A stretch of DNA of 64,000 nucleotides from Phycisphaeraceae bacterium (GCA_019636495.1 JAHBXL010000005.1:62001-126000); one strand, 5' to 3'. Shown: positions 27,189 through 36,873, counted from the first letter of the stretch. Numbers and translations are program-made. The notes: generated from the letters alone by a model not told the origin.

Positions 27189-30100
27189 ATGGACCCGCTC
27201 AGCGGACTCAACCAAGCCCAGCGCGCGGCCGTCGAACACGGCGCCGATGGACGCTCCGGCCCCCTGATCGTGCTGGCCGGACCCGGCACCGGAAAGACAC
27301 GCGTCATCGTGCACCGCGTGGCCCGGCTGATCGAATCCGGCGCGGAGCCCGCCTCCGTTCTTGCCGTCACCTTCACCAACAAGGCCGCCAGGCAACTCCG
27401 CGAGCGCCTCCGCGAACTCGTCGGCAACGCCGCGGATCAGGTCCGCGCTTCGACCTTCCACAGCCTTGGCCTCTCGATGGTCCGCCGATTCGCCTCCGAC
27501 CTCGGCCTCCCGCCTGTACGCAACGACTCCGCGATCCTCGATTCGGCCCAGCGCACCCGCCTCATGCGCGAGGCGATCCTCCGCCAGGGGCTGTTCGCCG
27601 ACAGCCGCGCCGCGGGATTGGACGCCGCCGTCGAGTTCGCCTGCGCGCAGATGCACGCGCTGTGCAACCACGGCAGGTTGCCCGAAGACGCGCTCGCATT
27701 CGCGCTGCGCTGGCAGCAGTCGATCGCCCGCGGCCTCGACTCGGCCGGGCGCGAACTGCCCGCCGAAGGAGCCGAGGCCGAGGCCGTCCGCCACGCGCGA
27801 TTCGCCGCCGCGGCCAAGGCCTACGCGTGGTTCAGCGCCGAGTGCCGCCGGCGCGGCTGGCTCGCGTTCGACGACCTGATCCTGCACGCCATCCGCCTCC
27901 TCCGCGAGAACGCTGGCGCCGCGGCGATCGTGCGCTCCGAGTTGCGGCACGCCGTCGTCGACGAGTTCCAGGATGTGAACGCCGGCCAGATCGAACTGCT
28001 GCGCCTGCTCTTTCCCCCGCGGGAATCGCCCTCAACCGGCGGCGAAGCGCCCGGCCCCGACCTCTGCATCGTCGGCGACGACGACCAGGCGATCTACGGA
28101 TTCCGCGGCGCGGACGACCAGGCGTTCATCAAGTTCGACCGCATCTGGCCCGGCGCACGGCGCATCACCCTCTCCGAGAACTACCGGAGCGAGCGGGCCA
28201 TCATCGACGCCGCGAACCACACCATCGGCCTCGCCGACTCGCGCTTCGCGCCCGAGAAGCAGGTGGAGCGCGCCCGGCTGCTCGCCGACGCCCCGGCCGC
28301 GCCGGGCACCAACGTCGAGTGCATCGAACTGGATGACGAGGCCGAAGCGTCCGGCGCGATCGCCGCCATGATCCTGACCGACCGCGCCGCAGGCCCCGTG
28401 CCCGACCGCCCGTGGAGCGCCTACGCCGTCGTCTGCCGGACCAACACCCACGTCGGCCGCGTCGCCGCCGCGCTGCGACTGGAGGGCATCCCCGTCCGCG
28501 CTTCCAAGCCCGAATCCCTGCTCGACGACGACGGCGTGCAGGATGTCCTCGCGTTCGTCGAACTGCTCGCCAACCCCGGCGCATCGTGGTCGGCGCGCCG
28601 CCTGCTCGTGCGCGCCCCGCTCGCGGCCGACGCCCACGCCGTCATGCACCTCGAGCGCCAGTTCCGCGCCGAGATCGGCCGCGCACGGTTCGAAGGCGCC
28701 CAGCCGCGTGCGGCCCGCTCGTTCTGCGAATGGCTCGCCGCGCAGGCCGATCTCCCGCCCGCCGTCCGCTCCGCGGCGGAGAGACTCGTCGCCTGGAACG
28801 CCGAACTCGCCGCCCTCGCGGCGCGCGAGCGCGCCGACGAAGTCATCCAGCGGATCGTGTCACTCATCGACGCGGCCCACGCCGACCTGCTCCCCGGCCG
28901 CGCGCGGGCCAGACGCATCACCGCGCTGGTCGCGCTCATCCGCTTTGCACGCCTCGCGCAGACAAGGCTCGAACCGCCGGGCGATGTCCGCGAGTTCTGG
29001 TCCTACTGGAACGACCTCGATGACGGCGACCGCCAACTCGAATCCGCCGCGCCGATCGAATCGCGCGTGCAGGACGACGAGGAAGCGCTCGCCGCGGGAA
29101 GCCCGGACGCCGAGGGCGATGGGCCCGCCGTCGCCGTGCTGACCGCCCACAAGGCCAAGGGACTCGAATGGGACACCGTCTTCGTGCCGAACGTCTCGCC
29201 GACTGGCGGCTTCGGCAAGTCCGAGCGCCCCAATGCCGACGAGGCTCTGCCCGCGGGTCTGACCGAGGCCGCGCCCGGCGCAGCCGCCGACCGCGCCGAG
29301 GAACGCCGCGTGTTCTATGTCGCCTGCACCCGCGCGCAGCGTCGGCTCGTGCTGCTGGCCAGGCGGAACAAGTCCCCCAGCAGAAGCGTGCACTTCTTCG
29401 AGGAGTTCACGCGGAACCCCGCCGGCCTCGCGCTGGTGACGATCCGGCCCGGCTCGAACGTTTTCACCGCCGCGGCCGAGGCGCTGGGGGGCCGCCTCTC
29501 GCGCGCGATGACCGACCGGCTCGACGGCGAGACCGACGACATCGGCGCGTTCGATCGCGCCCGCCGCGACGCCCGGCTCGCCGCGGCCGAGGCGCTGGAG
29601 CGCATGGAGGCCGCGGGCGCGGGCGAGCGCGAACTCGCGGAAGCAACGGCGCGCCTCCGCGGGGCGGCAGCGCGCCTGGCCGTCGCGGCCCATGTCGAAC
29701 GCGAGCGCACCATCCCCGACTGGCTCGAGCGCGCCTCCGAGCCCGGCCTCGACAAGTTCGCCGCCGCGCTCATCGAGGCCCGCGCCCGCGATGACCGCGC
29801 GCCCGCCGCCGCGCCCCGGCCCCCCCTCTCGCTCAGTTTCACCTCGGTGCAGGCCTATCTCGACTGCCCGCGCTGCTACTGGCTGCGCTTCATGCAGAAC
29901 CTGCCCGAGCGCGAGCGGCGGGTCACCGCGACCGGCACCGCGGTGCACGAGGCGCTGGAGCGCTTCTACCTCGCGGTGCGAGCCGCCGAGAGCGCGGGCG
30001 AGCCCGCCCCCACCCGCGACGACCTGCTCGCCATGGGACGCGAGGCCTTCCTGGCGCACTGGCCGAGCGGAGAGATCGTCGATGAGGGCCAGTTCGAGCA

Positions 30101-30623
30101 GACCGCGGCGCAACTGCGGCTCATGCTCGACAGACTCCACGACCCCAATGCCCAGGTGCTCGAAGTCGAGCACAAAGTCCGGTGGGACTACCGCGCCGCC
30201 GATCCCGACCGACCCGGCGCATTCACCACCCACCGTTTCGATGCCAAGATCGATCGCATCGACCAGATCACGCTCCCCGATGGGCGCGTCGGCTTCCGCC
30301 TGGTCGACTACAAGTCCGGCGGCGCGTGGAAGAAGTTCAAGGAGATCGAAAGCGCCGACCTGCAGATGGGCATCTACGCCCTCGCCCTCCCGCACATCGT
30401 CGCCGACATCGACCTCGCCGCGACCCTCGCCGAGTATTGGCTCCTCTCCACCGGCGAGCGCGGCTCCATCCGCATGAGCGACCTCGACCTCGACAAGGTC
30501 CGCGCGACCATCGACAAGGCCGTCGGGGGAATCCTCGCCGGTCACTTCCCCCCCAGCCCCAAGTGCAAGACCAAAGAGTGCCTCAACCTGCCCGGCCCGC
30601 CCGAACCCGCCGCGAACGGATAA
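27189..30623 (+). CDS. UvrD/Rep-type DNA helicase fused to a PD-(D/E)XK nuclease
   Basis: An 1144-residue protein. Superfamily 1A helicase motifs are complete: QAQRAAVEH (Q motif), AGPGTGKT (I), TFTNKAARQLRERL (Ia), VVDEFQDVN (II), VGDDDQAIYGFRGA (III), LSENYRS (IV), VLTAHKAKGLEWD (V) and VFYVACTRAQRRL (VI). From about residue 875 a RecB-like nuclease follows: SLSFTSVQAYLDCPRCYWLR, GTAVHEALERFY, and VDYKSGGAWKK with the catalytic D-x-K. Cysteines in DCPRC and a final pair in CKTKEC suggest an AddB-style iron-sulfur cluster locking the domain. The role is probably double-strand break end processing or other repair, as in AddAB. No partner gene adjoins it. Confidence 0.92.
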   Translation: MDPLSGLNQAQRAAVEHGADGRSGPLIVLAGPGTGKTRVIVHRVARLIESGAEPASVLAVTFTNKAARQLRERLRELVGNAADQVRASTFHSLGLSMVRRFASDLGLPPVRNDSAILDSAQRTRLMREAILRQGLFADSRAAGLDAAVEFACAQMHALCNHGRLPEDALAFALRWQQSIARGLDSAGRELPAEGAEAEAVRHARFAAAAKAYAWFSAECRRRGWLAFDDLILHAIRLLRENAGAAAIVRSELRHAVVDEFQDVNAGQIELLRLLFPPRESPSTGGEAPGPDLCIVGDDDQAIYGFRGADDQAFIKFDRIWPGARRITLSENYRSERAIIDAANHTIGLADSRFAPEKQVERARLLADAPAAPGTNVECIELDDEAEASGAIAAMILTDRAAGPVPDRPWSAYAVVCRTNTHVGRVAAALRLEGIPVRASKPESLLDDDGVQDVLAFVELLANPGASWSARRLLVRAPLAADAHAVMHLERQFRAEIGRARFEGAQPRAARSFCEWLAAQADLPPAVRSAAERLVAWNAELAALAARERADEVIQRIVSLIDAAHADLLPGRARARRITALVALIRFARLAQTRLEPPGDVREFWSYWNDLDDGDRQLESAAPIESRVQDDEEALAAGSPDAEGDGPAVAVLTAHKAKGLEWDTVFVPNVSPTGGFGKSERPNADEALPAGLTEAAPGAAADRAEERRVFYVACTRAQRRLVLLARRNKSPSRSVHFFEEFTRNPAGLALVTIRPGSNVFTAAAEALGGRLSRAMTDRLDGETDDIGAFDRARRDARLAAAEALERMEAAGAGERELAEATARLRGAAARLAVAAHVERERTIPDWLERASEPGLDKFAAALIEARARDDRAPAAAPRPPLSLSFTSVQAYLDCPRCYWLRFMQNLPERERRVTATGTAVHEALERFYLAVRAAESAGEPAPTRDDLLAMGREAFLAHWPSGEIVDEGQFEQTAAQLRLMLDRLHDPNAQVLEVEHKVRWDYRAADPDRPGAFTTHRFDAKIDRIDQITLPDGRVGFRLVDYKSGGAWKKFKEIESADLQMGIYALALPHIVADIDLAATLAEYWLLSTGERGSIRMSDLDLDKVRATIDKAVGGILAGHFPPSPKCKTKECLNLPGPPEPAANG

Positions 30624-30744
30624 TCGACGGGTTTGCGGACCCTGCTCGCGGCGGCAGACCTCGCACCGGACCAAAGCCGGGCCGCCCGCACCGCCGATGC
30701 AACCGGATGACCCGGGCGGCGTAGAACCGGCGGGACCTTCTTCC

Positions 30745-32214
30745 ATGGTGACGGGATGTCGGACAGTTCTGGCGATGGCCGCGGCGGCCGCGGTGTCGGC
30801 CCCGGCGGTCGCGGGCGGGCCGGCCGATGGCTGCGTCCCGCCGTCAAAGGCGGGCGTCGCGGCGTCGTCCTCGTGGCAGGACCGCATCGTTGAGTTGCAG
30901 GCGCATCGCCGCAGCGCGGTCGTTTCGGCGTGGCTTGAGAACGGCCTCCGCGTGCACCACCGGCACATGCCCGAGCCGCGCGGCCGCGTCGAGGTCGTGG
31001 TCTGCTTCGGCGGCGGCGAGTTGCTCGAGTGCGCAACCACCCGCGGCCTCACGCTCCTGACCGCGTGCTACCTCGATGCCCCGGGCTCGGCCGAACTGAG
31101 CGCGCCGGAGATCGAGCGTCTGGTCGAATCACGCGATGTGCGACTCGAAGGCGGCGTCGCGCCCGACGGGCTGGTCCTGCGAATCTGGGGCGCAACGCGC
31201 GACATCGAGTCGGGCCTTGCCGCGGGCGCGGCGGTCTTCCGCGACCCCAAGGCCGACCCGGCCGGGGTCGAGCGCGCGGCCCAGCAGGCGCGCCAGGTGG
31301 TGGCCCGCTCGCGCGAGAACGAGCGCGTCGTCGTGGCCGACCCGTTGCGCGAACTGCTGAGCGGGCGCGGCGAGTGCCGCGCCAAGCCCGCCTGCGCCGA
31401 GCGCGTCGCGCGCTTCGCCGCCGAAGACGTCGAGCAATGGGTCCGGCGGCACGGCGAACGCTCCCCGGCCGAGGTCGCCGTGGTGGGCGATGTCGATCTC
31501 GAGCACGCGCTGCGGATGGTGGCCGCGACCTTCGGCACGCTGCCGCAGCGCACGCGCGCCAGCCACGCGTGCATGAAGGACAACCGGTGCATCGGCCGCC
31601 CCCAGGGCCCGCTCATCGGCGAGACCCGCTGCGGCCCGGATGCGCCGGTCGAGCAGGCCCACGTGATCGCCGGCTTCCTGTCCCCGAACCAGTGCGACGT
31701 GCTCGAAGTTCGCAAGTTGCGCGCCGGCGCCCGCGTGCTGGCCGAACGACTCGAAGCCAAACTCCACGGCCTGGGGCTCGGCGGTGGAGTGCCCGGGGGT
31801 GTGGGGGGGACGGGGGGGGGGGGGGGGGCCCGCGTCGGCTCGCAATACCTGCCCAGCCCGTTCGACGGCCTCTCGGTCACCATCATCACCGCACGCGTCG
31901 CGCCGACCGATGCGCCCGCGGTCCGCCAGGTCATGCAGGAATCCATGTGCAGGATGCTCGACCAGGGCCTGACCGCCGACGAACTCGCCCGCGCCACCGA
32001 CGCGCTGGCGCAGTGGGTCACCGCCTCGGAGCGCGAACCGCGCTATTGGTCGATGCTCCTGGCCCGGAGCACCATGACCGGGCTCGACCCCGACCAGTTG
32101 ATTGACGGCGCGGCCATGTATCGCGCGATGAAACCCGACGAGGTGCTCGAGGCCATGCGCCGTGCCTGCACCCCCGAGAACCGTGTGGGCCTGCTCGTCC
32201 TGCCGGGCGATTGA
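30745..32214 (+). CDS. M16 peptidase-like secreted protein, probably inactive
   Basis: About 489 residues from ATG 30745 (frame open to 30697). A signal peptide (MVTGCRTVLAMAAAAAVSAP) is followed by a fold reading like an M16 metallopeptidase: WLENGLRVHHRHMPEP, VEVVVCFGGGELLE and AVVGDVDLEHALRMVAATFG correspond to M16 blocks. Where active members carry HxxEH, this protein has GLTLLTACYL with no zinc ligands, so it is probably a non-catalytic M16 subunit. An odd insert (GGGVPGGVGGTGGGGGA) in the second half is encoded by a G-rich tract including sixteen consecutive G. Its length would change frame with any slip, so the tract may be phase-variable or an assembly artefact. Confidence 0.72.
   Translation: MVTGCRTVLAMAAAAAVSAPAVAGGPADGCVPPSKAGVAASSSWQDRIVELQAHRRSAVVSAWLENGLRVHHRHMPEPRGRVEVVVCFGGGELLECATTRGLTLLTACYLDAPGSAELSAPEIERLVESRDVRLEGGVAPDGLVLRIWGATRDIESGLAAGAAVFRDPKADPAGVERAAQQARQVVARSRENERVVVADPLRELLSGRGECRAKPACAERVARFAAEDVEQWVRRHGERSPAEVAVVGDVDLEHALRMVAATFGTLPQRTRASHACMKDNRCIGRPQGPLIGETRCGPDAPVEQAHVIAGFLSPNQCDVLEVRKLRAGARVLAERLEAKLHGLGLGGGVPGGVGGTGGGGGARVGSQYLPSPFDGLSVTIITARVAPTDAPAVRQVMQESMCRMLDQGLTADELARATDALAQWVTASEREPRYWSMLLARSTMTGLDPDQLIDGAAMYRAMKPDEVLEAMRRACTPENRVGLLVLPGD
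31786..31830 (+). repeat. G-rich tract with G16 homopolymer inside a coding region
   Basis: Within the M16-like gene are runs G5 (31795-31799), G7 (31803-31809) and G16 (31812-31827). It can form a G-quadruplex on the coding strand and is a slippage site. The reading frame is kept at the length given. Confidence 0.8.
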
Positions 32215-32230
32215 CCCGCACTGTCCTCGG

Positions 32231-33433
32231 TCAACACCCCGCGAACCACGCCGCCAGAAACCCGAAAATGTCCGAGACATCCCGCGCGCCGCTGCCGTCA
32301 AAATCGGCCCGCGCATCGTCGGCGAACCACAGCGCGAGGAAGATGAAGATGTCCGGAACGTCCGCCGCGCCGTTCCCGCTGAAGTCGGCGGCGCAGGGCG
32401 CCTCGATGTCGCCGGTGATGCGCAGGGTCACCAGCGCGTTGCTCGACAGCGGGTCGCCGTCATCGACCACGCCGATCAACGCGCGCCCGCCCGCTCCCAG
32501 CGCGGGGCCGAGGCACAGCCCCTCCAGGTTGTTCACGTTGCCCGACCACAACAGGGCCTTCATGACCGGCGCATACGACGCACCATCGAGCGATGCCAGA
32601 GCCGACACATCGGTCGCCCCGCCCGCATCAATCTCGAACAGCCGCGAGCGGAACAACCCGCCGAAACTGAACGCCAGCGACCGTTCCAACGCGAGCATCC
32701 GCCCGCTGGGAAGGACCACCAGCGCGACCAGCCCGCTTCGCGCCCCCGAGATCACCGCCCCGTGCATCGGCTCGCACGCGTAGGCATGCTGCCCAACCGC
32801 CACGTGCCCCGCGCCTTCATCGCGCAGCCGCAGCAGCCGCACCACCGTTCCCGCGGCGGGCGTCGAGAGCGGCCCATCAACCGCCAGCGCCTCCTCGTTC
32901 GCCGTCCACAGGTCGCGGCCATCACCCGAGATCGTCAGCGCCTCGAAACCGAAGTTCGCCCGGCGCGATGCGAACACCGCTGGAATCGGCAGCGCGCCCA
33001 GCGACTCCAGCCCCGGCAAGCCGATCGCCCGCACACCAGGCCCGTCCTCATCGCACAGGTACAACCCGCCCCCGCCCGGCACCAGCGCCAGGTCCTCAAA
33101 GTCCGCCGATTCGCCCACGCTGATCCCGCGAACCGTCGACACCGACACGATCATCCCCGTCGCATCAATCGCGAACTCGTACTCCACCAGTCTGTTCGAG
33201 TTGTCCATCACCGCAAGCGCGCGGTGCGCCCCCGGCACCTCGCCGGGTCCCAGATACGCAATGCCGCTGAGACCCGTCACCGTGAACACCGCGCCGTATT
33301 GGTCCATCGCCGACGTACCCAGCGGCACTGAACTCCGAAACTCCACCATCAGCGGCTGGGCGCGCACCATCGGTGCGGCGATGCCGACCGCGCACACAAC
33401 CGCCATGCAGGTTGCACGCTTGATCCGGGTCAC
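32231..33433 (-). CDS. secreted phytase/esterase-like protein with DIFxFL carboxy tail
   Basis: About 400 residues from GTG 33433 (frame open to 33529, overlapping the upstream gene's end). A signal peptide (RATCMAVVCAVGIAAPMVRA) leads to a beta-propeller-like body with LSGIAYLGPGEVPG, ESADFEDLALVPGGGGLYLC, FEALTISGDGRDLWTANE and NNLEGLCLGPAL, the repeated E-x-L pattern of the esterase-like/phytase-like domain. The last 55 residues hold two EF-hand-like units, ADFSGNGAADVPDIFIFL and ADFDGSGARDVSDIFGFL, each ending in AWF or LWF; the protein stops at AGC. Similar tails end the proteins at 40104 and 51471. A cell-surface calcium-binding or sorting role is likely. Confidence 0.75.
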   Translation of the reverse strand: MTRIKRATCMAVVCAVGIAAPMVRAQPLMVEFRSSVPLGTSAMDQYGAVFTVTGLSGIAYLGPGEVPGAHRALAVMDNSNRLVEYEFAIDATGMIVSVSTVRGISVGESADFEDLALVPGGGGLYLCDEDGPGVRAIGLPGLESLGALPIPAVFASRRANFGFEALTISGDGRDLWTANEEALAVDGPLSTPAAGTVVRLLRLRDEGAGHVAVGQHAYACEPMHGAVISGARSGLVALVVLPSGRMLALERSLAFSFGGLFRSRLFEIDAGGATDVSALASLDGASYAPVMKALLWSGNVNNLEGLCLGPALGAGGRALIGVVDDGDPLSSNALVTLRITGDIEAPCAADFSGNGAADVPDIFIFLALWFADDARADFDGSGARDVSDIFGFLAAWFAGC

Positions 33434-33470
33434 ATCAAGAGTGTGCCCCACGGAGCCGCAGCGTGCAACA

Positions 33471-34475
33471 TCAATCGGGCACGCCCGCCCAGCCAAAGCC
33501 GATGTACGCGTGCTCGAACGAACCGTCATCGTACAGGTCCACGATGCAGTACCCCGCCTCGCACTCCTGATTGCTGCCCTTCCACCACGCGCCCGAGACC
33601 GCCCCGTTGCACAGGTACGTCACGCCCAGATAGTCCACCCGGTCAACAAGGTGAATGTGGCCCGAAAGACAGAGCCGGACGTTCGGATGGCGGAAAAACA
33701 AGTCCTTGATCCGCCGCGCATCGATGTGCATCCACGAGCCGGGCACCTTCCAGTCGCCATCCTTCTCGCACTCCCCGTCGAAGAACGCGCTGGCCGAGAG
33801 AATCGGAATGTGCGACAGCACCAGCACCGGCCGGCTCCGCGGCGTCTCCGCCAGCGTACGCGACAGCCACTCGAACTGCTCTTCGTCCAGCCGCGCTGTG
33901 TACGTGTTGCCGACGCGGAACGTCGAATCCAGCACCACGAACCGCCAGCCGGCGCGGTCAAACGCCCGGTAGCGCGACGCCAGTCCAAGCACGTCCAGCG
34001 CCCACGCGTGACCGTACATCGCCTCGCGCCCCGTCGTGCCCGACTTCTCCTGGTTCCAGCCCCAGATGTCGTGGTTGCCGATGCAGTGCTCCAGCGGAAG
34101 CGAGCACTCCTCGCGAAGCAGGCGGCTCCACAGATCCCACTGCGCCCGCGTCCTCGCCTCGTCCGCGGCGAAGCAGTCCATGATCAGGTCTCCGCCCGTC
34201 ACAATCAGTTCCGGACGGTCGTCGTGCGATTGCACGTGCCGCAACGCCGCGGCGAAGCCCTCTCCGGCACGACGCTCCGGCTGAACGTGCATGTCCGTCA
34301 GGTGCGCCAGCCGCAGCACGCGCTTGCGCGCTCCAGCGCCCGGTCGCCCAAGCGCGATGCCCGGCATCGCCGCGCCCGAGCCCGCAAGCACCGCGCCACC
34401 GAGACCCATCGCCGCGGCGGCCCGGGCGATCGCTTCACGCCGCGACACGCTGTTCATAGGCATCTCAGGGATCAT
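33471..34475 (-). CDS. Tat-exported metallophosphoesterase
   Basis: About 334 residues from ATG 34475, with GGAGGG upstream. A twin-arginine leader (SVSRREAIARAAAAMGLGG) predicts export in folded form. The calcineurin-like core is complete: LAHLTDMHV (D-x-H), VTGGDLIMD (GD), CIGNHDIWGW (GNHD), LVLSHIPIL and LSGHIHLVDR (GHxH), the ligands of a two-metal centre. These enzymes hydrolyse phosphomono- or diesters; the substrate is not evident. The gene overlaps the open frame of the downstream phytase-like gene only if the latter's longest start is used. Its start lies 100 nt downstream of lpdA's stop on the same strand. Confidence 0.9.
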   Translation of the reverse strand: MIPEMPMNSVSRREAIARAAAAMGLGGAVLAGSGAAMPGIALGRPGAGARKRVLRLAHLTDMHVQPERRAGEGFAAALRHVQSHDDRPELIVTGGDLIMDCFAADEARTRAQWDLWSRLLREECSLPLEHCIGNHDIWGWNQEKSGTTGREAMYGHAWALDVLGLASRYRAFDRAGWRFVVLDSTFRVGNTYTARLDEEQFEWLSRTLAETPRSRPVLVLSHIPILSASAFFDGECEKDGDWKVPGSWMHIDARRIKDLFFRHPNVRLCLSGHIHLVDRVDYLGVTYLCNGAVSGAWWKGSNQECEAGYCIVDLYDDGSFEHAYIGFGWAGVPD

Positions 34476-34574
34476 GACACGGCCCTCCTGCGCGCAGCAT
34501 ACCACGCCGGCGCGGCGAACAACGCGCGGATTGCGCTCAGTTCGAACCAGACACCTCGCCGCGAGCCGCGGCAT

Positions 34575-36143
34575 TCAGGCGTGAATAACCCGACCCTCCG
34601 CAGCCAGGGCCGCCTCGTGCATCGCCTCGTGCATCGTCGGGTGCGCGTGAATCGTGCAGATCAGTTCCTCCGTCGTCGCCTCCAGCCGACGCGCCAAGGT
34701 CATCTCCGCGATCAACTCCGTCGCCTGGTCGCCGATGATGTGCGCCCCCAGAATCTCGCCCCGCGGCAGGCCGCGGAGGATCTTCACGAACCCGTCGGTG
34801 TGTGCCGCGGCGATCGCCTTGCCGTGCGCCGTGAAGTTGTACTTCCCGACCTCGTAGTCCTTGCCCTTCACCATCCCATCGGCGATGAGTTTCTGCTCCG
34901 TGAATCCCACGCTCGCGACCTGCGGGATGCAGTACGTGCAGCCGGGGATGACCGTGTAGTTGATGGGAATCGGCTCGTGGTCCAACTTCTTGGCGCGCCA
35001 CGCAATCCGCTCGACACACAGGATCGCCTCCTCGCTCGCCACATGCGCCAGCCACGGCGGGCCGATCACGTCGCCCACCGCGAACACGCCCGGCAGGTTG
35101 GTCTTGTAGTCGATCGCCTCGTCCTTCGTCGCGCCCGGCTTGTAGTCGGTCACGATGTGGCCGCGATCGGTCTTCAGGCCGAGTTTCTCATCGCACAGCC
35201 CGTCGGTCCGCCCCACAACGCCGATGGCCAGCAGCACGCGGTCGGCTTCCAGCGTCTGCTTCTTGCTCTCATCGGCCTTCCCATTGGCAAACGGCGCAAC
35301 CGTCACCTTCACGCCACTGGCGGTCTTCTCCACCGCCGTCGTCGTCGTGCTCAGCATGAACTTCATGCCGTGCTTGGTGTAGATCTTCTCGATGGCCTTG
35401 GAGACGTCCTGATCCTCCACCGGCAGCAGCCGGTCCATCATCTCGATGACCGTCACCTCGGTCCCCATCGAGTGATAGAAGTACGCGAACTCCATCCCGA
35501 TCGCGCCCGCGCCCACCACAATCAGTTTCTTCGGCTGCTGCTTGTTGAACATCGCCTCCCGCGCGCCCCAGATGCGGTCGCCATCAAACTTCGCAAACGG
35601 CAGGTCCCGCGCCACAGACCCCGTCGCCACCAGGCAGTGGTCGCAGGTGATCGTCTGCGTCGTCTTGCCCGGCTTCGCGGGCGCGCTGGTCAACTCCTCG
35701 CGCACCTCGCACTCCTGCACCTCGATCGTCACCTTGGCCTTCCCCCCCACCACCTGCTCCGCCTTCGCGATCTTCGCATTCCCGACCAGGTGCGTGATCT
35801 TGTTCTTCTTGAACAGGAACCCGATGCCCCCGTTGAGTTTGCTCGCCACCTCGCGCGAGCGCCCGATGATCCGGTCCCAATCCAGCCCGATCTCCCCGCC
35901 GATCTTCAGACCCCAGAAGGCCTGATCCTCCTTCTTCTTCAACTTCTCCACCAGTTCCGCGTTCGCCAAAAGGCTCTTGCTCGGGATGCAGCCCCAGTTC
36001 AGGCACACCCCGCCCAGTTTCGCCCGTTCCACGCACGCCACCTTGTACCCCAGTTGCGCAGCGCGGATCGCGCCCACATAGCCCGCGGGGCCGCCGCCGA
36101 TGACCACGAAATCGAAGTGACTGCCGGATGCGGTGTCGGCCAC
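34575..36143 (-). CDS. lpdA: dihydrolipoyl dehydrogenase
   Basis: About 522 residues from GTG 36143, with AGGAGA seven bases upstream; the frame runs open to 36212. Features of the E3 flavoprotein: DFVVIGGGPAGYVGAIRAAQ (FAD), the redox disulfide GGVCLNWGCIPSK, NAD site KLIVVGAGAIGMEFA, FAVGDVIGPPWLAH (second FAD motif) and the interface HAHPTMHEAMHEAA with its His-Glu pair. It reoxidises dihydrolipoamide in pyruvate and 2-oxoglutarate dehydrogenase and glycine cleavage complexes. About 25 extra residues sit in the FAD domain (VQECEVREELTSAPAKPG). No E1/E2 genes are adjacent. It lies just downstream of the RHS mosaic. Confidence 0.95.
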   Translation of the reverse strand: MADTASGSHFDFVVIGGGPAGYVGAIRAAQLGYKVACVERAKLGGVCLNWGCIPSKSLLANAELVEKLKKKEDQAFWGLKIGGEIGLDWDRIIGRSREVASKLNGGIGFLFKKNKITHLVGNAKIAKAEQVVGGKAKVTIEVQECEVREELTSAPAKPGKTTQTITCDHCLVATGSVARDLPFAKFDGDRIWGAREAMFNKQQPKKLIVVGAGAIGMEFAYFYHSMGTEVTVIEMMDRLLPVEDQDVSKAIEKIYTKHGMKFMLSTTTTAVEKTASGVKVTVAPFANGKADESKKQTLEADRVLLAIGVVGRTDGLCDEKLGLKTDRGHIVTDYKPGATKDEAIDYKTNLPGVFAVGDVIGPPWLAHVASEEAILCVERIAWRAKKLDHEPIPINYTVIPGCTYCIPQVASVGFTEQKLIADGMVKGKDYEVGKYNFTAHGKAIAAAHTDGFVKILRGLPRGEILGAHIIGDQATELIAEMTLARRLEATTEELICTIHAHPTMHEAMHEAALAAEGRVIHA

Positions 36144-36354
36144 GGAACATCTCCTGTATGCGGTCCTGCGGATTCGCCCGTCGCGAGCCCTCGCGGCGAG
36201 CCTCTCAGACAATGGGGCGGACTATAGGGCCGCGACTCCAGCACCCATCCGCGCCGGACTGCGCCAGTGGACCGCCGCGGCGAGCACCCGCCTGCCGCCC
36301 CCGTGGCATCGAGCGTCGGCTCGATGTCTGTCGCGAAGCGACAGGAGAGCGGCC

Positions 36355-36873
36355 TCAGCGAGTGCCGGAGTTGCCTTGGCCGAACCCCCGCGGCGGCGCG
36401 AGACGAGAGGGCGGCTGGTGGCACGGCCGCCGCCGCTCCTCTGCTTTGACGTGGCACGGGTCCCGCTGCTTTGAGCGGGGCCCGTGCACTGTGTAGTCCT
36501 CGTAGAATGCGTCCTCATCCGAGCTGTTCACCACCCCGTCCTTGTTGTGGTCGCCGTGCGTCAGCAGGAACGGCACGCCGTACGCCGAGTACTTCTGCCA
36601 CTCGATGACCGCGCCGGCATTGTCGAAGATCGCCGACACATCCGCCCGCCAGTTCTGCGCGTAGTAGTGCCGCGTCTCCAGCGTGCCATCCGCGGCGTTG
36701 TACCACTTGTCGGTGTTGTCCCGGTCTCGCAGTACCACGGAGTCAATGTAACTCGAACCGCCGTAGCCCGCAACCCCCGCCGCGTGGTAGATGAACAGTT
36801 CCTTCGGGTCGGTGTCCGCACCCCGCCAGCCCCCTACCACGCGCCACTTGTCGTCATAGCAGAGGTAGTACAC
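36355..36873 (-). CDS. RHS carboxy-terminal fragment, copy 1
   Basis: The sensible frame extends from about 36965 down; the ORF with a usable start (GTG 36873) gives 172 residues. It is a 5'-truncated piece of an RHS/YD-repeat protein: YYLCYDDKWRVVGGW, ELFIYHAAGVAGYGGSSYID, SVVLRDRDNTDKWYN and AVIEWQKYSAYGVPFL are RHS-type strands, and GDHNKDGVVNSSDEDAF is an EF-hand-like insert. After EDYTVHGP the protein departs into repeat-encoded sequence (the palindrome at 36412-36490), so the usual core end and toxin tip are missing. It is about 96% identical to copy 2 by eye. It is probably a non-functional remnant or recombination donor. Confidence 0.6.
   Translation of the reverse strand: MYYLCYDDKWRVVGGWRGADTDPKELFIYHAAGVAGYGGSSYIDSVVLRDRDNTDKWYNAADGTLETRHYYAQNWRADVSAIFDNAGAVIEWQKYSAYGVPFLLTHGDHNKDGVVNSSDEDAFYEDYTVHGPRSKQRDPCHVKAEERRRPCHQPPSRLAPPRGFGQGNSGTR
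36412..36490 (+). repeat. GGTGGCAC-type palindromic repeat, copy A1
   Basis: The segment opens GGCTGGTGGCACGGCCG, continues CTCTGCTTTGACGTGGCACG, and closes with a hairpin whose arms are CACGGGTCCCGCT and AGCGGGGCCCGTG. The same element, with arm changes, occurs at 37929-38007, inverted at 38680-38755 and inverted at 62380-62456. It replaces the toxin tip of RHS copy 1. Confidence 0.75.

Noticed and set aside
25324..28336. Long plus-strand frames of 539-647 codons opposite the secreted-protein gene
   Set aside because: Shadow frames of the minus-strand gene and the helicase; no motif, no ribosome binding site, arginine/histidine-rich.
33201..36227. A 1008-codon plus-strand open frame across the metallophosphoesterase and lpdA genes
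   Set aside because: It is antisense to two well-supported minus-strand genes and is Arg/His/Pro-rich, as expected from the complement of high-GC codons.
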